Shown: positions 34,777 to 43,841 of the stretch, one piece after another
Layout: every line of letters begins with the position of its first letter
Numbering within the stretch: position 1 is the stretch's first letter
Assembly (NCBI RefSeq): GCF_003053845.1
Contig: NZ_QAYG01000001.1
Location: 124,001 to 188,000, forward strand
Direction of reading: 5' to 3'
DNA from: Breoghania corrubedonensis
GTDB taxonomy: Bacteria > Pseudomonadota > Alphaproteobacteria > Rhizobiales > Stappiaceae
DNA: 64,000 bases
Position numbers and translations under genes: made by a program
Notes under the pieces: generated by a model
Database searches by the model: none
What the model was told of the DNA's origin: nothing
Seen by the model: the letters and a program-made list of their open reading frames with translations, nothing else

Positions 34777-36999
34777 ATGGCTTACAAGAACTTCACGTTT
34801 GAAACCGATGCCGACGGCATCGCGCTGGTCACCTGGGACATGCCGGGCAAGTCGATGAACGTCTTCGACATGCAGGTGATGGACGAGCTGGAAGCGATCC
34901 TGAAGGCGGTCGTTGCCGATGACGGGGTCAAGGGCGTCGTCGTGACGTCGGGCAAGGAAGGGAGCTTTTCCGGCGGTGCGGACCTGACCATGCTGGAAGG
35001 CCTGCTGCGGCAGTTCCACGCCACGCGGGCCAAGCACCCGGAAGCGGCGGCACGAGAGCTTTTCGAGAAGTCGCGGCGCATGTCGCTTCTCTACCGGGCG
35101 ATCGAGACCTGCGGCAAGCCGTGGGTGGCGGCGATCAACGGCACCTGCATGGGCGGGGCGACGGAGCTGGCACTGACCTGCCACGCCCGCATCGCGGCAG
35201 ACGCGAACGAGGTCAAGATCGCCCTGCCGGAGGTCAAGGTCGGGCTCTTTCCCGGTGCCGGCGGCACGCAGCGCGTGATGCGCATGGCGGACGCGCAGGC
35301 CGGCCTCCAGTTCCTCCTCCAGGGCCGCACGCTGGACGCCAAGAAAGCGCTCGGCATGGGGCTCCTTGACGAGGTCGCGCCGAAGAAGAAACTCATTGAG
35401 GCCGCGAAGAAGAGGCTGAAAGGCGGCGTCGATCCGGTCAAGCCGTGGGACAGGAAGGGCTTCAAGCTGCCGTCCGGGCCGATCTATTCCCCGCAAGGGT
35501 TTCAGTTCTGGCCGGCGGCGAACGCCATCTACCGGCGCGAGACGGCCGACAACTACCCCGGCGCGCGCGGCATTCTGCAGTCGGTTTACGAGGGCCTGCA
35601 GCTGCCGATGGATCAGGCGCTGACGGTGGAAAGCCGCTACTTCGCCCATGTCCTGCAAACCCGCGAAGCGGCCGCGATGATCCGCTCGCTGTTCGTCTCC
35701 ATGCAGGAGCTGAACAAGGGCGCGCGGCGGCCCGAGGGCCAGCGGCCGAACAGGATCAAGACCGTCGGCATTCTGGGCGCGGGCTTCATGGGCGCCGGCA
35801 TCGCCTATGTCACCGCCAGGGCCGGCATCGACGTGATCCTGCTCGACCGCGACATCGCGGCGGCCGAAAAGGGCAAGGCCCATTCCGACGGGCTGATGTC
35901 GAAGGCGGTCAAGCGCGGCAAGGCAACGGCCGACGACAAGGACAAGCTGCTGGCCCGCATCACGCCGACGGCGGATTACGCGGACCTTGAGCCCTGCGAC
36001 CTGATCATCGAGGCGGTGTTCGAAGATCGCGACATCAAGAAGGGCGTGACGGAAGCGACCGAAGCGGTGATCAAGCCGCGCGCGGTCTATGCGTCCAACA
36101 CCTCCACGCTGCCGATCAGCTCGCTTGCCGAGGCCTCCAAGCGGCCGAAGAACTTCATCGGCATTCACTTCTTCTCACCCGTCGACAAGATGATGCTGGT
36201 GGAAGTGATCATGGGCAAGAAGACCGGCGATAAGGCGCTCGCCATGGCGCTCGACTATATCCGCGCCATCAAGAAGACGCCGATCGTGGTCAACGACAGC
36301 CGCGGCTTCTACACCTCGCGCGTGGTGATGACCTACATCCGCGAAGGCCTGATGATGCTGGGCGACGGGGTGCCGGCGGCGATGATCGAGAATGTCGGCC
36401 GCATGGCCGGGATGCCGGTCGGACCGCTGTCGCTGGCCGACGAAGTGGCGCTCGATCTCGCCTGGAAGATCGTTGCCGCCACCCGCAAGGACATGGGCGA
36501 CAAGTACGTGGCCGGACCGCTCGACAACATCCTGGAAGAGATGGTGATCAAGCGGGAACGCTTCGGGCGCAAGAACGCCAAGGGCTTCTACGATTACCCC
36601 GAAGGCGGCAAGAAGCAGCTGTGGCCGGGCATTCCCGACGTCGCCGGCAAGCCGAAATCGGCCGACGCCTTCGACGTGGAGGAACTGAAGCAGCGGCTTC
36701 TCGTCATCCAGGCGCTGGAGACGGCACGATGCTTTGAGGAGAAGGTGCTCACCGACGTGCGCGAGGCGGATGTCGGCTCCATCCTCGGCTTCGGCTTCGC
36801 GCCCTATTCCGGCGGCACGCTCTCCTACATCGACGGCATGGGAGCGGAGGCCTTCGTGGAGCTTTGCAAGAAGTTCACGAAGAAATGGGGCCCACGCTTC
36901 AAGCCGAACAGGCTTTTGAGGGAAATGGCGAAGAACGGCGAGACCTTCTACGCCCGCTTCGCCCCCGAGCGGCCGGACGAGAAGAAAGAAGCCGCCTGA
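34777..36999 (+). CDS. Bifunctional enoyl-CoA hydratase / 3-hydroxyacyl-CoA dehydrogenase (FadJ/FadB-like)
   Basis: A 740-residue multifunctional beta-oxidation enzyme. The N-terminal crotonase domain contains GSFSGGADL, CMGGATELALTCHARI and PEVKVGLFPGAGGTQR (the last with the catalytic Glu region). The middle NAD-binding domain begins KTVGILGAGFMGAGIAYVTA, followed by IGIHFFSPVDKMMLVEVI and two C-terminal HAD helical domains (RMAGMPVGPLSLADEV). ATG 34777 is preceded by GGAGGAGAC. It is the last gene of the beta-oxidation operon and is followed by a strong terminator. A short diverged copy of its 3-hydroxyacyl-CoA dehydrogenase segment occurs at 38816-38875. Confidence 0.95.
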   Translation: MAYKNFTFETDADGIALVTWDMPGKSMNVFDMQVMDELEAILKAVVADDGVKGVVVTSGKEGSFSGGADLTMLEGLLRQFHATRAKHPEAAARELFEKSRRMSLLYRAIETCGKPWVAAINGTCMGGATELALTCHARIAADANEVKIALPEVKVGLFPGAGGTQRVMRMADAQAGLQFLLQGRTLDAKKALGMGLLDEVAPKKKLIEAAKKRLKGGVDPVKPWDRKGFKLPSGPIYSPQGFQFWPAANAIYRRETADNYPGARGILQSVYEGLQLPMDQALTVESRYFAHVLQTREAAAMIRSLFVSMQELNKGARRPEGQRPNRIKTVGILGAGFMGAGIAYVTARAGIDVILLDRDIAAAEKGKAHSDGLMSKAVKRGKATADDKDKLLARITPTADYADLEPCDLIIEAVFEDRDIKKGVTEATEAVIKPRAVYASNTSTLPISSLAEASKRPKNFIGIHFFSPVDKMMLVEVIMGKKTGDKALAMALDYIRAIKKTPIVVNDSRGFYTSRVVMTYIREGLMMLGDGVPAAMIENVGRMAGMPVGPLSLADEVALDLAWKIVAATRKDMGDKYVAGPLDNILEEMVIKRERFGRKNAKGFYDYPEGGKKQLWPGIPDVAGKPKSADAFDVEELKQRLLVIQALETARCFEEKVLTDVREADVGSILGFGFAPYSGGTLSYIDGMGAEAFVELCKKFTKKWGPRFKPNRLLREMAKNGETFYARFAPERPDEKKEAA

Positions 37000-37020
37000 C
37001 GGGCGCAAGGAGCACATGGC

Positions 37021-37050
37021 AAAAAGGCGGTTCTCAGGCGCCGCCTTTTT
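37021..37050. terminator. Strong bidirectional intrinsic terminator
   Basis: AAAAAGGCGG, a 10-base loop, and CCGCCTTTTT form a 10-bp perfect stem with A and T tracts, so it works on both strands. It closes the beta-oxidation operon (plus) and the glycosyltransferase gene (minus), whose stop codon at 37034-37036 lies in the loop. Confidence 0.92.
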
Positions 37051-38107
37051 CGTCCACCTCGTCGCCGGCTTCCCCTGACACGACGCCGCCATCGCCTACC
37101 TCGGTCGCGGAAGCGGATCCGGGTTTGCGGAAAAGCGAGGCGACCTCGCGTGCCAGGGTGCGTCCGGTCACGAGGTCGAGCCGGCGGCGCCATGAATCAC
37201 GCTGGGCCCGCAGATCGTCACGCTGGTCGCGCAGGACGTCGCGCGTCGCTTTGAGCGCATCATAGGCGGCGTTCATCCGCTCGTACTTGGCCTGCTCGTC
37301 GGCAAGCATCCTGCGCGACCGCTCGAACCACGTCCGCATCGCCGCCGCCCGCAGCGCCGCGCGGCCGTCCTCGCTGGCGATGCGCCCGGCCATGCGCCGC
37401 GTCTCAGCACACCGTTCATCCAGGCTCATATGCCCGCGAACGTTGGCCGCCACCTTCAGACACTGGATCGAAAAGCGGGTCGCAAAGACGAGATCCGCGG
37501 CCATGAGGAACTTGCGCCACATGTGGAGATCCGACCAGACGTCTACCGGCGCCGGGGTCCAGCCTTCGGGCAGCGCGCGGTAGGCGCTCAGCCGATAGCT
37601 CGCCACCGGCGGCCCGAAGAAATTCCACTTGGAGTTGATCATCCGCTCGCGTGTGTCGGTGTCGCTCAGATCGCCGGCAAGGACGTGAAGGCCGCCGTCC
37701 GTCGTCAGTTCCACCTGCAGCAGATTGCCGAAATCCGCCACCTCGAGCATGCGGGCGGCCTCCGCGAGATATTCCGGGAACCAGAGATCGTCGTCGCCCA
37801 GCTGAGCGACGAAGAGGGCGCTCGATCCCTCCAGCACCGCCGCGCGATGCGCCTCGCCGTAACGGGCGCCCTTTTCGAAGGCGAAAACCCTGACGCGTGG
37901 GTCCGCGGCGGCGTAGCGCTCGGCGCAGGCGACCGTTTCCGCCGGCGCCCCATCGCAGACGATGCAGAGCTCGAAATCCGCCTCCGTCTGCGTGATCACG
38001 CTTTCGATCGCGTAGGGAAGCAGCGTCGGCGGGCGCACGATAGGCAGCAGGATGGTGAAGAGCGTCTTCGCCCGCGTCTCGCCTGCCGGCCGCGCCCCGC
38101 TCAGCAT
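37034..38107 (-). CDS. Glycosyltransferase family 2 protein with C-terminal coiled coil
   Basis: 357 residues. The N-terminal GT-A domain starts LFTILLPIVRPPTLLPYAIE with the early motif LCIVCDGAPAETV and the metal-binding motif FVAQLGDDDLWFPEY. The C-terminal third is a charged coiled coil (KATRDVLRDQRDDLRAQRDS). It should transfer a nucleotide-activated sugar to a glycan acceptor in the cytoplasm. ATG 38107 overlaps the stop of the upstream epimerase-like gene by 7 bp, so the two form an operon, perhaps for a surface polysaccharide. Donor and acceptor unknown. Confidence 0.85.
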   Translation of the reverse strand: MLSGARPAGETRAKTLFTILLPIVRPPTLLPYAIESVITQTEADFELCIVCDGAPAETVACAERYAAADPRVRVFAFEKGARYGEAHRAAVLEGSSALFVAQLGDDDLWFPEYLAEAARMLEVADFGNLLQVELTTDGGLHVLAGDLSDTDTRERMINSKWNFFGPPVASYRLSAYRALPEGWTPAPVDVWSDLHMWRKFLMAADLVFATRFSIQCLKVAANVRGHMSLDERCAETRRMAGRIASEDGRAALRAAAMRTWFERSRRMLADEQAKYERMNAAYDALKATRDVLRDQRDDLRAQRDSWRRRLDLVTGRTLAREVASLFRKPGSASATEVGDGGVVSGEAGDEVDEKGGA

Positions 38108-38715
38108 GGCACACCGGGGTATAGTTCGTCCCACCGCTTGCGGAATGCCGTCCGCATCTCCTCATAGGTACCGGCCGCCGCGTCGCGCTCCGACAGGATC
38201 GGGTCGCGGGCCGGCCAGTCGAGCCGCAATTGCGGGCAATCGAATCGGCAGCCGATTTCCTCGTCGGGATCCCAGTATTCCGACATCGCATAGATATGCG
38301 TGGTTTCGACGGGATAATAGAAGCCGTGGCAGACGCCCGGCGGGATGGTGACGGCCTGCGGCCGGGCGCCTTCGATCTCGATCAGCGTGCTTTGACCGGC
38401 GGTCGCGGAGCTTTCGCGAAGATCATGAAGCCCGAGCAGGAGAATGCCGGATACCGGCATCAGGTAATCGATGTGCATCGCGTGGACGTGGACCCCGCGC
38501 AGAACATTTGGGCGGCTGTGAACCACGTTCCACTGCACCGGGTGGCAGCCGACGTCCCACTCGCCCCGGAATATTTCGGCGAACACGCCGCGCCCATCCT
38601 CGTGGGGACGCAGGCGCCGAAGTGAAACGCCGGCGGGCACGGACACTCCTGCTCCCAAGACTTCCCTTTCCCTGCGTTGGCGGCCAATGGGTTCCGCTAC
38701 GGCAATTACGGGCAT
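38101..38715 (-). CDS. dTDP-4-dehydrorhamnose 3,5-epimerase (RmlC)-like cupin protein
   Basis: 204 residues with the RmlC cupin fold: LRPHEDGRGVFAEIFRGEW, WNVVHSRPNVLRGVHVHAMH (the conserved His region) and PPGVCHGFYYPVETTHIYAM. RmlC enzymes epimerise dTDP-4-keto-6-deoxy-glucose in rhamnose synthesis; related proteins act on other nucleotide sugars, and the context of a single glycosyltransferase does not decide. ATG 38715 begins the conserved protein; an in-frame TTG at 38763 would add 16 hydrophobic residues and has AGGAGG too close to it. Confidence 0.8.
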   Translation of the reverse strand: MPVIAVAEPIGRQRREREVLGAGVSVPAGVSLRRLRPHEDGRGVFAEIFRGEWDVGCHPVQWNVVHSRPNVLRGVHVHAMHIDYLMPVSGILLLGLHDLRESSATAGQSTLIEIEGARPQAVTIPPGVCHGFYYPVETTHIYAMSEYWDPDEEIGCRFDCPQLRLDWPARDPILSERDAAAGTYEEMRTAFRKRWDELYPGVPC

Positions 38716-38815
38716 CTTAAGGGCAGCGACGCCAGACGCAAACACCCAAGCCGTCAGGAGCAATCCTCCTGAAGATGCCGCCCAACCGGCGCACGAGCGC
38801 CCGGCCTGTCAGGAG

Positions 38816-38875
38816 GTCGAGCCGACGGCGATGATCGAGCATGTGGACCGCATGGCCGGCATGCCGGTGGCCCCC
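38816..38875 (+). pseudogene. Remnant of a 3-hydroxyacyl-CoA dehydrogenase (FadJ-like) gene
   Basis: About 50 of 60 bases match the fadJ-like gene at 36371-36430, and the translation EPTAMIEHVDRMAGMPVAPL parallels its PAAMIENVGRMAGMPVGPL. The match ends abruptly on both sides, with an unrelated frame upstream and a palindromic repeat downstream. It looks like the surviving fragment of a paralogous gene. Confidence 0.6.
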
Positions 38876-39012
38876 CTTCGAGACGCCCGCTGATGCGGGT
38901 TTCTCAGGATGGTGTTGTGTAGGTTGAAGCCTTCGCTGAAACAGCAACAAACACAAGTCCTCCTGAGAAGTGCGGACTGCCCGCCCCGAAGGATGAGACG
39001 TCTCGAAGGATA
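38876..39012. repeat. Inverted pair of CTTCGAGACG...CTCAGGATG elements
   Basis: CCTTCGAGACGCCCGCTGAT followed by GCGGGTTTCTCAGGATG (about 38875-38912) is met in opposite orientation by TCCTCCTGAGAAGTGCGG through GAGACGTCTCGAAGGAT (about 38957-39011). Each is an imperfect hairpin of a kind common between rhizobial genes. Together with the fadJ remnant they fill 38716-39016, where no intact gene is seen. Confidence 0.7.
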
Positions 39013-39016
39013 TGCT

Positions 39017-39487
39017 CTACCGTCGCAGGGGGAAGTTCTGCACGCAGCGCGCGGCGACGAGGATGAAGACCAGGTTGGCGGTCAGCCAGCAGGCGAGCAC
39101 CGCCTCGACGGCGCCGAAGCCGAGCCAGATCGAGACGAAGACGGCAAGGATGCAGCTCGCCATCGTGGCGACGACGAAACCGAGCATGCCGGTGCCGCGG
39201 CGGTGGAGAAGATCGACAAGTTCGAGGCGTCTTTCGACCTGGGCCAGGGCGCGACGGCTCGCATCCGCCTCGGCCTCGCCGATCCAGCCGCCAAGACCGG
39301 CGCGGCTGGCGTGGGGAGACAGGGGCCGGTCGTCTGAACCGCCTTCTGGCCTGTCTTCCTGCCCGTCTGGCGACCCGGCATGTTCACACTTCGCCCACCA
39401 GTCATCCACAGGTTTTTCACCTGCGTGCTGCCCTGTCCTTGTGCAAAAGTGCGCGCCAGCCCTCAGGCGCTCTAACGGATAGCTCAC
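39017..39487 (-). CDS. Hypothetical protein with two C-terminal membrane helices
   Basis: About 156 residues: a polar N-terminal two thirds followed by two hydrophobic segments, GMLGFVVATMASCILAVFVS and AVEAVLACWLTANLVFILVA, joined by a short loop. I do not recognise the family. The membrane part has clear protein-like composition, which supports the frame. The start is uncertain: GTG 39487 is used, with only a weak purine stretch upstream. A shorter protein comprising mainly the membrane part is possible. Confidence 0.55.
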   Translation of the reverse strand: MSYPLERLRAGAHFCTRTGQHAGEKPVDDWWAKCEHAGSPDGQEDRPEGGSDDRPLSPHASRAGLGGWIGEAEADASRRALAQVERRLELVDLLHRRGTGMLGFVVATMASCILAVFVSIWLGFGAVEAVLACWLTANLVFILVAARCVQNFPLRR

Positions 39488-39976
39488 TTCTTACTTTCCG
39501 CCCTGGCCTTTTTTGCTGAGAATCAACTGCGTCGAAGCAGCTTTCAGCCGCTATAGACGCCCCTAAAACTCAATTCAATTGGCCCCATCCGCGGCCAGTT
39601 GGGGATGGGTTAACCGATTGATTACAATTTTAACTTTTTCAAAACGCAACGTCGGACCGGTATCTGCGCGGGGCGAGGCCAATGACGCTGCGGTCCCAGC
39701 GGCGTGCGCGGACGGGGGGATCGGCGGGGGAGCTTGCGGGTTCCGCACATCGCCGCTTCTGCCCGCCCCGCTTTTGCACAGCCTGATTTTGCACAGCCCG
39801 CTTTTCCGGCCCGCCCGCCATCGCGCCCGGGCCAGATCGCCCTTGCGCAAGGCGCTTGGGAAACCCAATTATCTCGCTCAGGCCCGCGGCTTCGCCGGGC
39901 GCGGCGATCCGGTTCGGGTCCCCGCCGGCGGCGCGGCATCACGACGACCCGACCAACCGCGAACGGAAACACGCCC
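39488..39976. other. Upstream region of the DUF6460 gene
   Basis: 489 bases. It is AT-rich around 39540-39660 and then GC-rich with low-complexity Pro/Ala/Arg-coding frames and short direct repeats (TTTTGCACAGCC recurring near 39770-39800). I see no credible gene. It likely carries the promoter for the small membrane gene downstream. Confidence 0.5.
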
Positions 39977-40255
39977 ATGCGCCCCGACACGCTTCACCGG
40001 TTCTTCGGCGGCTCGCCGGGCCATGTCATCCTGCGGCTCGTCGTCATCTCCTTCGTGGTCGGCATCATCCTGTCGGCGATCGATCTCGACCTGATGGGCC
40101 TCGTCTACTGGATCGAGGACGTGGTCAGGGGGATCTGGAACATGGGCTTTGACGCCATCCGGCGGCTCGGCGGCTACTTCCTGATGGGCGCCGTGATCGT
40201 GGTGCCGCTGTGGGCGATCGGCCGGCTCCTGAAGATCGGCCGCGGCGAGCCGTGA
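39977..40255 (+). CDS. DUF6460 family small membrane protein
   Basis: 92 residues with two or three hydrophobic segments: VILRLVVISFVVGIILSAI and GGYFLMGAVIVVPLWAIGRL, separated by an amphipathic stretch (WIEDVVRGIWNMGFDAIRR). It matches small alphaproteobacterial DUF6460 proteins in length and layout; function unknown. ATG 39977 is the natural start; the open frame extends upstream to 39704 but without protein-like sequence. It is 7 bp from the convergent deacetylase gene. Confidence 0.78.
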   Translation: MRPDTLHRFFGGSPGHVILRLVVISFVVGIILSAIDLDLMGLVYWIEDVVRGIWNMGFDAIRRLGGYFLMGAVIVVPLWAIGRLLKIGRGEP

Positions 40256-40262
40256 GGTTCGC

Positions 40263-41165
40263 TCACACGAATTCGCTCGCCACCCGGTAGAGCATGGTGT
40301 GGCGGCGGGCGAGCGCCTCGATATCCGTCGAGTAGCCGCCGCCCATGACACCGGCCAGCGGCACGCCCGCTTCGCGCACGGTCTCGATCACCAGCCGGTC
40401 GCGCGCGATCAGGCCCTCATCCGACAGCGCCAGCCGGCCGAGCCGATCCTCGCGGTGCGGATCGACGCCCGCATTGAAGAACACGAGATCGGGCCGGAAA
40501 TTCTCCAGTCGGTCCTTGAGCACACCTTTCAGCGTCGCGAGATAGGCCTCGTCGCCGGTTTCATCGGCAAGCGGGATATCGAGATCGGAGGCGCGCTTGC
40601 GGACCGGGTAATTGCGCTCCGCGTGAACCGACAGGGTGAAGACAGCATCATCGCCCGCAAAGATCGCGGCGGTGCCGTCGCCCTGGTGGACGTCGAGATC
40701 GATGACCATGGCGCGCTCCACCGCGCCATCCGCCTGCAACACGCGGATCGCCACTGCGACATCGTTGAAGACGCAGAAGCCGGCACCATGCTCGAAGCGG
40801 GCATGGTGGCTGCCGCCGGCGGTGTTGCAGGCAATGCCCTCCTCCAGCGCAAGACGCCCCGTCAGCAGCGTGCCGGCGGACGCGCAGCGCGCGCGGCGCG
40901 CCACCGTCTCGATCATCGGAAAGCCGATCTCGCGCGCGATGGCGGCCGGCACCTGGCCGTTGAAGACCTGATCGACATAGGTGCGCGCATGGGCGAGCGC
41001 GATCCAGTCCGCCGGGGCGGCGACGGGCATATGGAAGGTGCCGGGGGCGGCGAGCCCCTCCTCCACCAGCAGTTCCGCCACCCGCCGGAACTTGGCAATG
41101 GGAAAACGGTGACCGTCAGGCAGGTCGGCGTTGTAGTCCGGGTTGTGCACGATCGCGAGCGCCAT
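40263..41165 (-). CDS. Histone deacetylase family protein (AcuC/HDAC-like)
   Basis: A 300-residue zinc-dependent deacetylase/amidohydrolase. Active-site motifs are GGSHHARFEHGAGFCVFND (tandem His), VIDLDVHQGDGTA and FNAGVDPHREDRLGRL, supplying the Asp/His/Asp zinc ligands. Bacterial members act on acetylated lysines, polyamines or other acetyl amides; the substrate here is unknown. ATG 41165. Single gene, convergent with the DUF6460 gene and divergent from the MATE pump. Confidence 0.92.
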   Translation of the reverse strand: MALAIVHNPDYNADLPDGHRFPIAKFRRVAELLVEEGLAAPGTFHMPVAAPADWIALAHARTYVDQVFNGQVPAAIAREIGFPMIETVARRARCASAGTLLTGRLALEEGIACNTAGGSHHARFEHGAGFCVFNDVAVAIRVLQADGAVERAMVIDLDVHQGDGTAAIFAGDDAVFTLSVHAERNYPVRKRASDLDIPLADETGDEAYLATLKGVLKDRLENFRPDLVFFNAGVDPHREDRLGRLALSDEGLIARDRLVIETVREAGVPLAGVMGGGYSTDIEALARRHTMLYRVASEFV

Positions 41166-41364
41166 GAGGCCAACTCTATGCCGTGACGCCGGCGGGAACC
41201 AGATCGCAGGGACCCCATTGCGGGCCCTGCCAAGTTGGGCAACTGGCGAGGCCGGTTTTCGCGCGACAGGAGAACTTTGTTCTCGTTTCTCCCCTGCGAA
41301 ACGGTATGATCCGGTGGCAAGGGTGCGCCTCCCGCAGCCTCGTTTTCTCCTGAGAGATCTCCGA

Positions 41365-42696
41365 ATGCCTCGTGATCAGCGTCCCTTCGACGTGACCAAC
41401 AGGTCCGTTCTCGCCCTCGCGATCCCGATGACGCTCGCCTATCTGTCGACGCCGATCCTGGGCGTGGTGGATACGGCGGTGATCGGGCAGCTGGGCTCGG
41501 CCGCGCTTGTCGGCGGGATCGCGGTCGGCGGCATCATTTTCGATCTCGGCTTCACCACTTTCAATTTCCTGCGCTCCGGCACGACCGGCATGACCGCCCA
41601 GGCGATGGGATCGGGCGAACACAGGGAAGTGCGCGCCGTGCTGTTGCGCGCGCTCATCATCGCGTTTGCCGCCGGCCTCGCGATGATCGTGCTGCAATGG
41701 CCGATCCGCGAAATCGGTATCGCGCTTCTGGGCGGCAGCGACGAGGTGCAGGCGGCGACGCGCACCTATTTCACCTGGCGGATCTATTCCGCGCCCTTTG
41801 CGCTTGCCAACTACGCGGTGCTGGGCTGGCTGCTGGGACAGGGGCGCGCCGGAACAGGGCTTTTCCTCCAGACGTTTCTCAACGGCGTCAATATCGCGCT
41901 GTCTGTCTATTTCGTGATGGGGCTCGGCTGGGGGGTCAGCGGCGTCGCATTGTCGACCCTGATGGCGGAAGCCTTTACAAGCGCGACAGGCGGGCTGATC
42001 GTCTGGCGTTCCTTTGCAGGAAAGCGGCCGCCGTCGCTGCAGCGGGTCTTCAACGCCAAGCGCTTTGCCAAGATGGCGGGCGTCAACCGCGACATCATGA
42101 TCCGGTCCTTCACGCTACTCTTCGCCTTCGCCTTCTTCACCGCGCGCGGCGCGGCACAGGGCGATGTGACTCTGGCGGCCAATTCCATCCTGGAAAAGCT
42201 CTTCATGGTCGCGAGTTATTTCCTCGACGGCTTCGCCAGCGCGGCGGAACAGATCGTCGGGCGTTCGCTCGGGGCGCGCTACCGCCCCGCCTATGACCGG
42301 GCCGTCCGGCTGACCATGCTGTGGGGCTTCGGCCTCGCCGGCACCGCAGCTTGCATCTTCTGGTTCGGCGGCCCGTGGCTGATCGATTTCATGACCACCA
42401 GCACACCGGTACGAGACGAGGCGCGCGTCTTTCTCGTGTGGGCCGCGCTCACACCTTTGTTCGGCGTCATGGCGTTTCAGATGGATGGCGTTTTCATCGG
42501 CGCGACGTGGTCACGCGACATGCGCAACATGATGCTTCTGTCGCTGGCGCTCTATCTGGCAGCCTACGCGGTGCTGTTTCCGGCCTTCGGCAATCACGGG
42601 CTGTGGCTGTCGCTGGAGATCTTCCTCGGCGTGCGCGGCATCTCGCTCGGCTTCATGAGCCGCATTCGCGCACGCGAGACGTTCGGGACGGCGTGA
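41365..42696 (+). CDS. MATE-family efflux transporter (DinF-like)
   Basis: A 443-residue inner-membrane antiporter with 12 helices in two MatE halves. Helix 1 is LALAIPMTLAYLSTPILGVV, and the second half starts near DIMIRSFTLLFAFAFFTARG. MATE proteins export cationic drugs in exchange for Na+ or H+. ATG 41365 (MPRDQRPFDVTNRSVLALAI) is the family-like start; the frame extends upstream to 41143 without similarity. Convergent with pyrD; TGAGCGG/CCGCTCA arms at 42715-42746 could form a weak hairpin between them. Confidence 0.9.
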   Translation: MPRDQRPFDVTNRSVLALAIPMTLAYLSTPILGVVDTAVIGQLGSAALVGGIAVGGIIFDLGFTTFNFLRSGTTGMTAQAMGSGEHREVRAVLLRALIIAFAAGLAMIVLQWPIREIGIALLGGSDEVQAATRTYFTWRIYSAPFALANYAVLGWLLGQGRAGTGLFLQTFLNGVNIALSVYFVMGLGWGVSGVALSTLMAEAFTSATGGLIVWRSFAGKRPPSLQRVFNAKRFAKMAGVNRDIMIRSFTLLFAFAFFTARGAAQGDVTLAANSILEKLFMVASYFLDGFASAAEQIVGRSLGARYRPAYDRAVRLTMLWGFGLAGTAACIFWFGGPWLIDFMTTSTPVRDEARVFLVWAALTPLFGVMAFQMDGVFIGATWSRDMRNMMLLSLALYLAAYAVLFPAFGNHGLWLSLEIFLGVRGISLGFMSRIRARETFGTA

Positions 42697-42743
42697 GGGC
42701 GACGACGGGTGCCCTGAGCGGTTCGGCCGCGTTTGTGGCCCGC

Positions 42744-43841
42744 TCATGCGCTTCCCCGCTCCGCCCAGGCATCCAGCTCGCAGCCGACCGCCTCGGCGAG
42801 GGAGCCGAAGCCCTTCTCATCGAGCTTTTCGGCGAGGTGATCGAGAATACGGCCGATCAGTTCCGGACCCTCGTAGATGAAGCCGGTGTAGATCTGGATG
42901 AGATCGGCGCCGGCCGCGATCTTGGCCCAGGCGGTCTCGCCGCTGTCGATGCCGCCGACGCCGATGAGCGGCAGATCGGGGCCGACAAGACGACGGGTGC
43001 GGGCCAGCATGGCGGTGGATTTTTGGAAAAGCGGCCGCCCCGAAAGCCCGCCCGCCTCGCGCGCCACGGCCGGATCGCTCACCCCCTCGCGCGAAAGCGT
43101 GGTGTTGGAGACGATCAGGCCGTCGACCTCGCGTTCGACAATTTCCGCGCAGATGTCCTCAAGCCCCGAAGCATCCACATCGGGTGCGATCTTGACGACG
43201 ACGGGCACGCGCCGGCCGATGCGCGTGGTGGCCGCATCGCGGGCTGCGAGCGTGTGTTCCAGCAGCACCGACAGCGCGTCGCGGGCCTGGAGATCGCGCA
43301 GGCCCGGTGTGTTGGGCGAGGAAATGTTGATGGTGAAGAACGACGCGAGATCGGCGAAGGCCTCGATGCCGGCGACATAGTCGGCGACGCGGTCATCGGA
43401 CGTCTTGTTGGCGCCGATATTGACGGCGACGAGACCGCCGCGCGCGCGCCTGCGCTCCAGCCGGCGGCGCATGGCGGCGTGACCGTCATTGTTGAAGCCC
43501 ATGCGGTTGATGAGCGCGCGATCGGCCGGAGAGCGGAAGATGCGCGGGCTCGGATTGCCAGGCTGGGGCTTCGGCGTGACGGTGCCGACCTCGACGAAGC
43601 CGAACCCTTGCGCCAGCAGCGCGTCGGCCACCTCGCCGTTCTTGTCGAAGCCTGCGGCAAGCCCAAGCGGATTGGGAAAATCGAGCCCCAGCACGGCGCA
43701 GCGCAGCTTCGCATCGACCTTGCGCGGACAGGCCGGCACGAGACCGGTGGAAAGCGCACGGATCGTCAGATGATGCGCGGTTTCGGGCGCGAGCCGCAGC
43801 ATCGCCTGGCGGCCGAACCGGTTGACGAGAGAACCGATCAT
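42744..43841 (-). CDS. pyrD: Quinone-dependent dihydroorotate dehydrogenase
   Basis: A 365-residue class 2 dihydroorotate dehydrogenase that oxidises dihydroorotate to orotate in pyrimidine synthesis and passes electrons to ubiquinone at the inner membrane. Motifs: NPLGLAAGFDKNGE, ININISSPNTPGLRDLQ-type region (here TINISSPNTPGLRDLQ, with the catalytic Ser), IGVGGIDSGETAWAKIAAGA and IQIYTGFIYEGP. The N-terminal helix (MIGSLVNRFGRQAMLRL) is the membrane-docking element of class 2. ATG 43841 overlaps the upstream DUF952 stop by 4 bp. Confidence 0.97.
   Translation of the reverse strand: MIGSLVNRFGRQAMLRLAPETAHHLTIRALSTGLVPACPRKVDAKLRCAVLGLDFPNPLGLAAGFDKNGEVADALLAQGFGFVEVGTVTPKPQPGNPSPRIFRSPADRALINRMGFNNDGHAAMRRRLERRRARGGLVAVNIGANKTSDDRVADYVAGIEAFADLASFFTINISSPNTPGLRDLQARDALSVLLEHTLAARDAATTRIGRRVPVVVKIAPDVDASGLEDICAEIVEREVDGLIVSNTTLSREGVSDPAVAREAGGLSGRPLFQKSTAMLARTRRLVGPDLPLIGVGGIDSGETAWAKIAAGADLIQIYTGFIYEGPELIGRILDHLAEKLDEKGFGSLAEAVGCELDAWAERGSA

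Noticed and set aside
42715-42746. TGAGCGG/CCGCTCA hairpin as a terminator between the MATE and pyrD genes
   Set aside because: No T-tract on either strand and a long loop; too weak to list.
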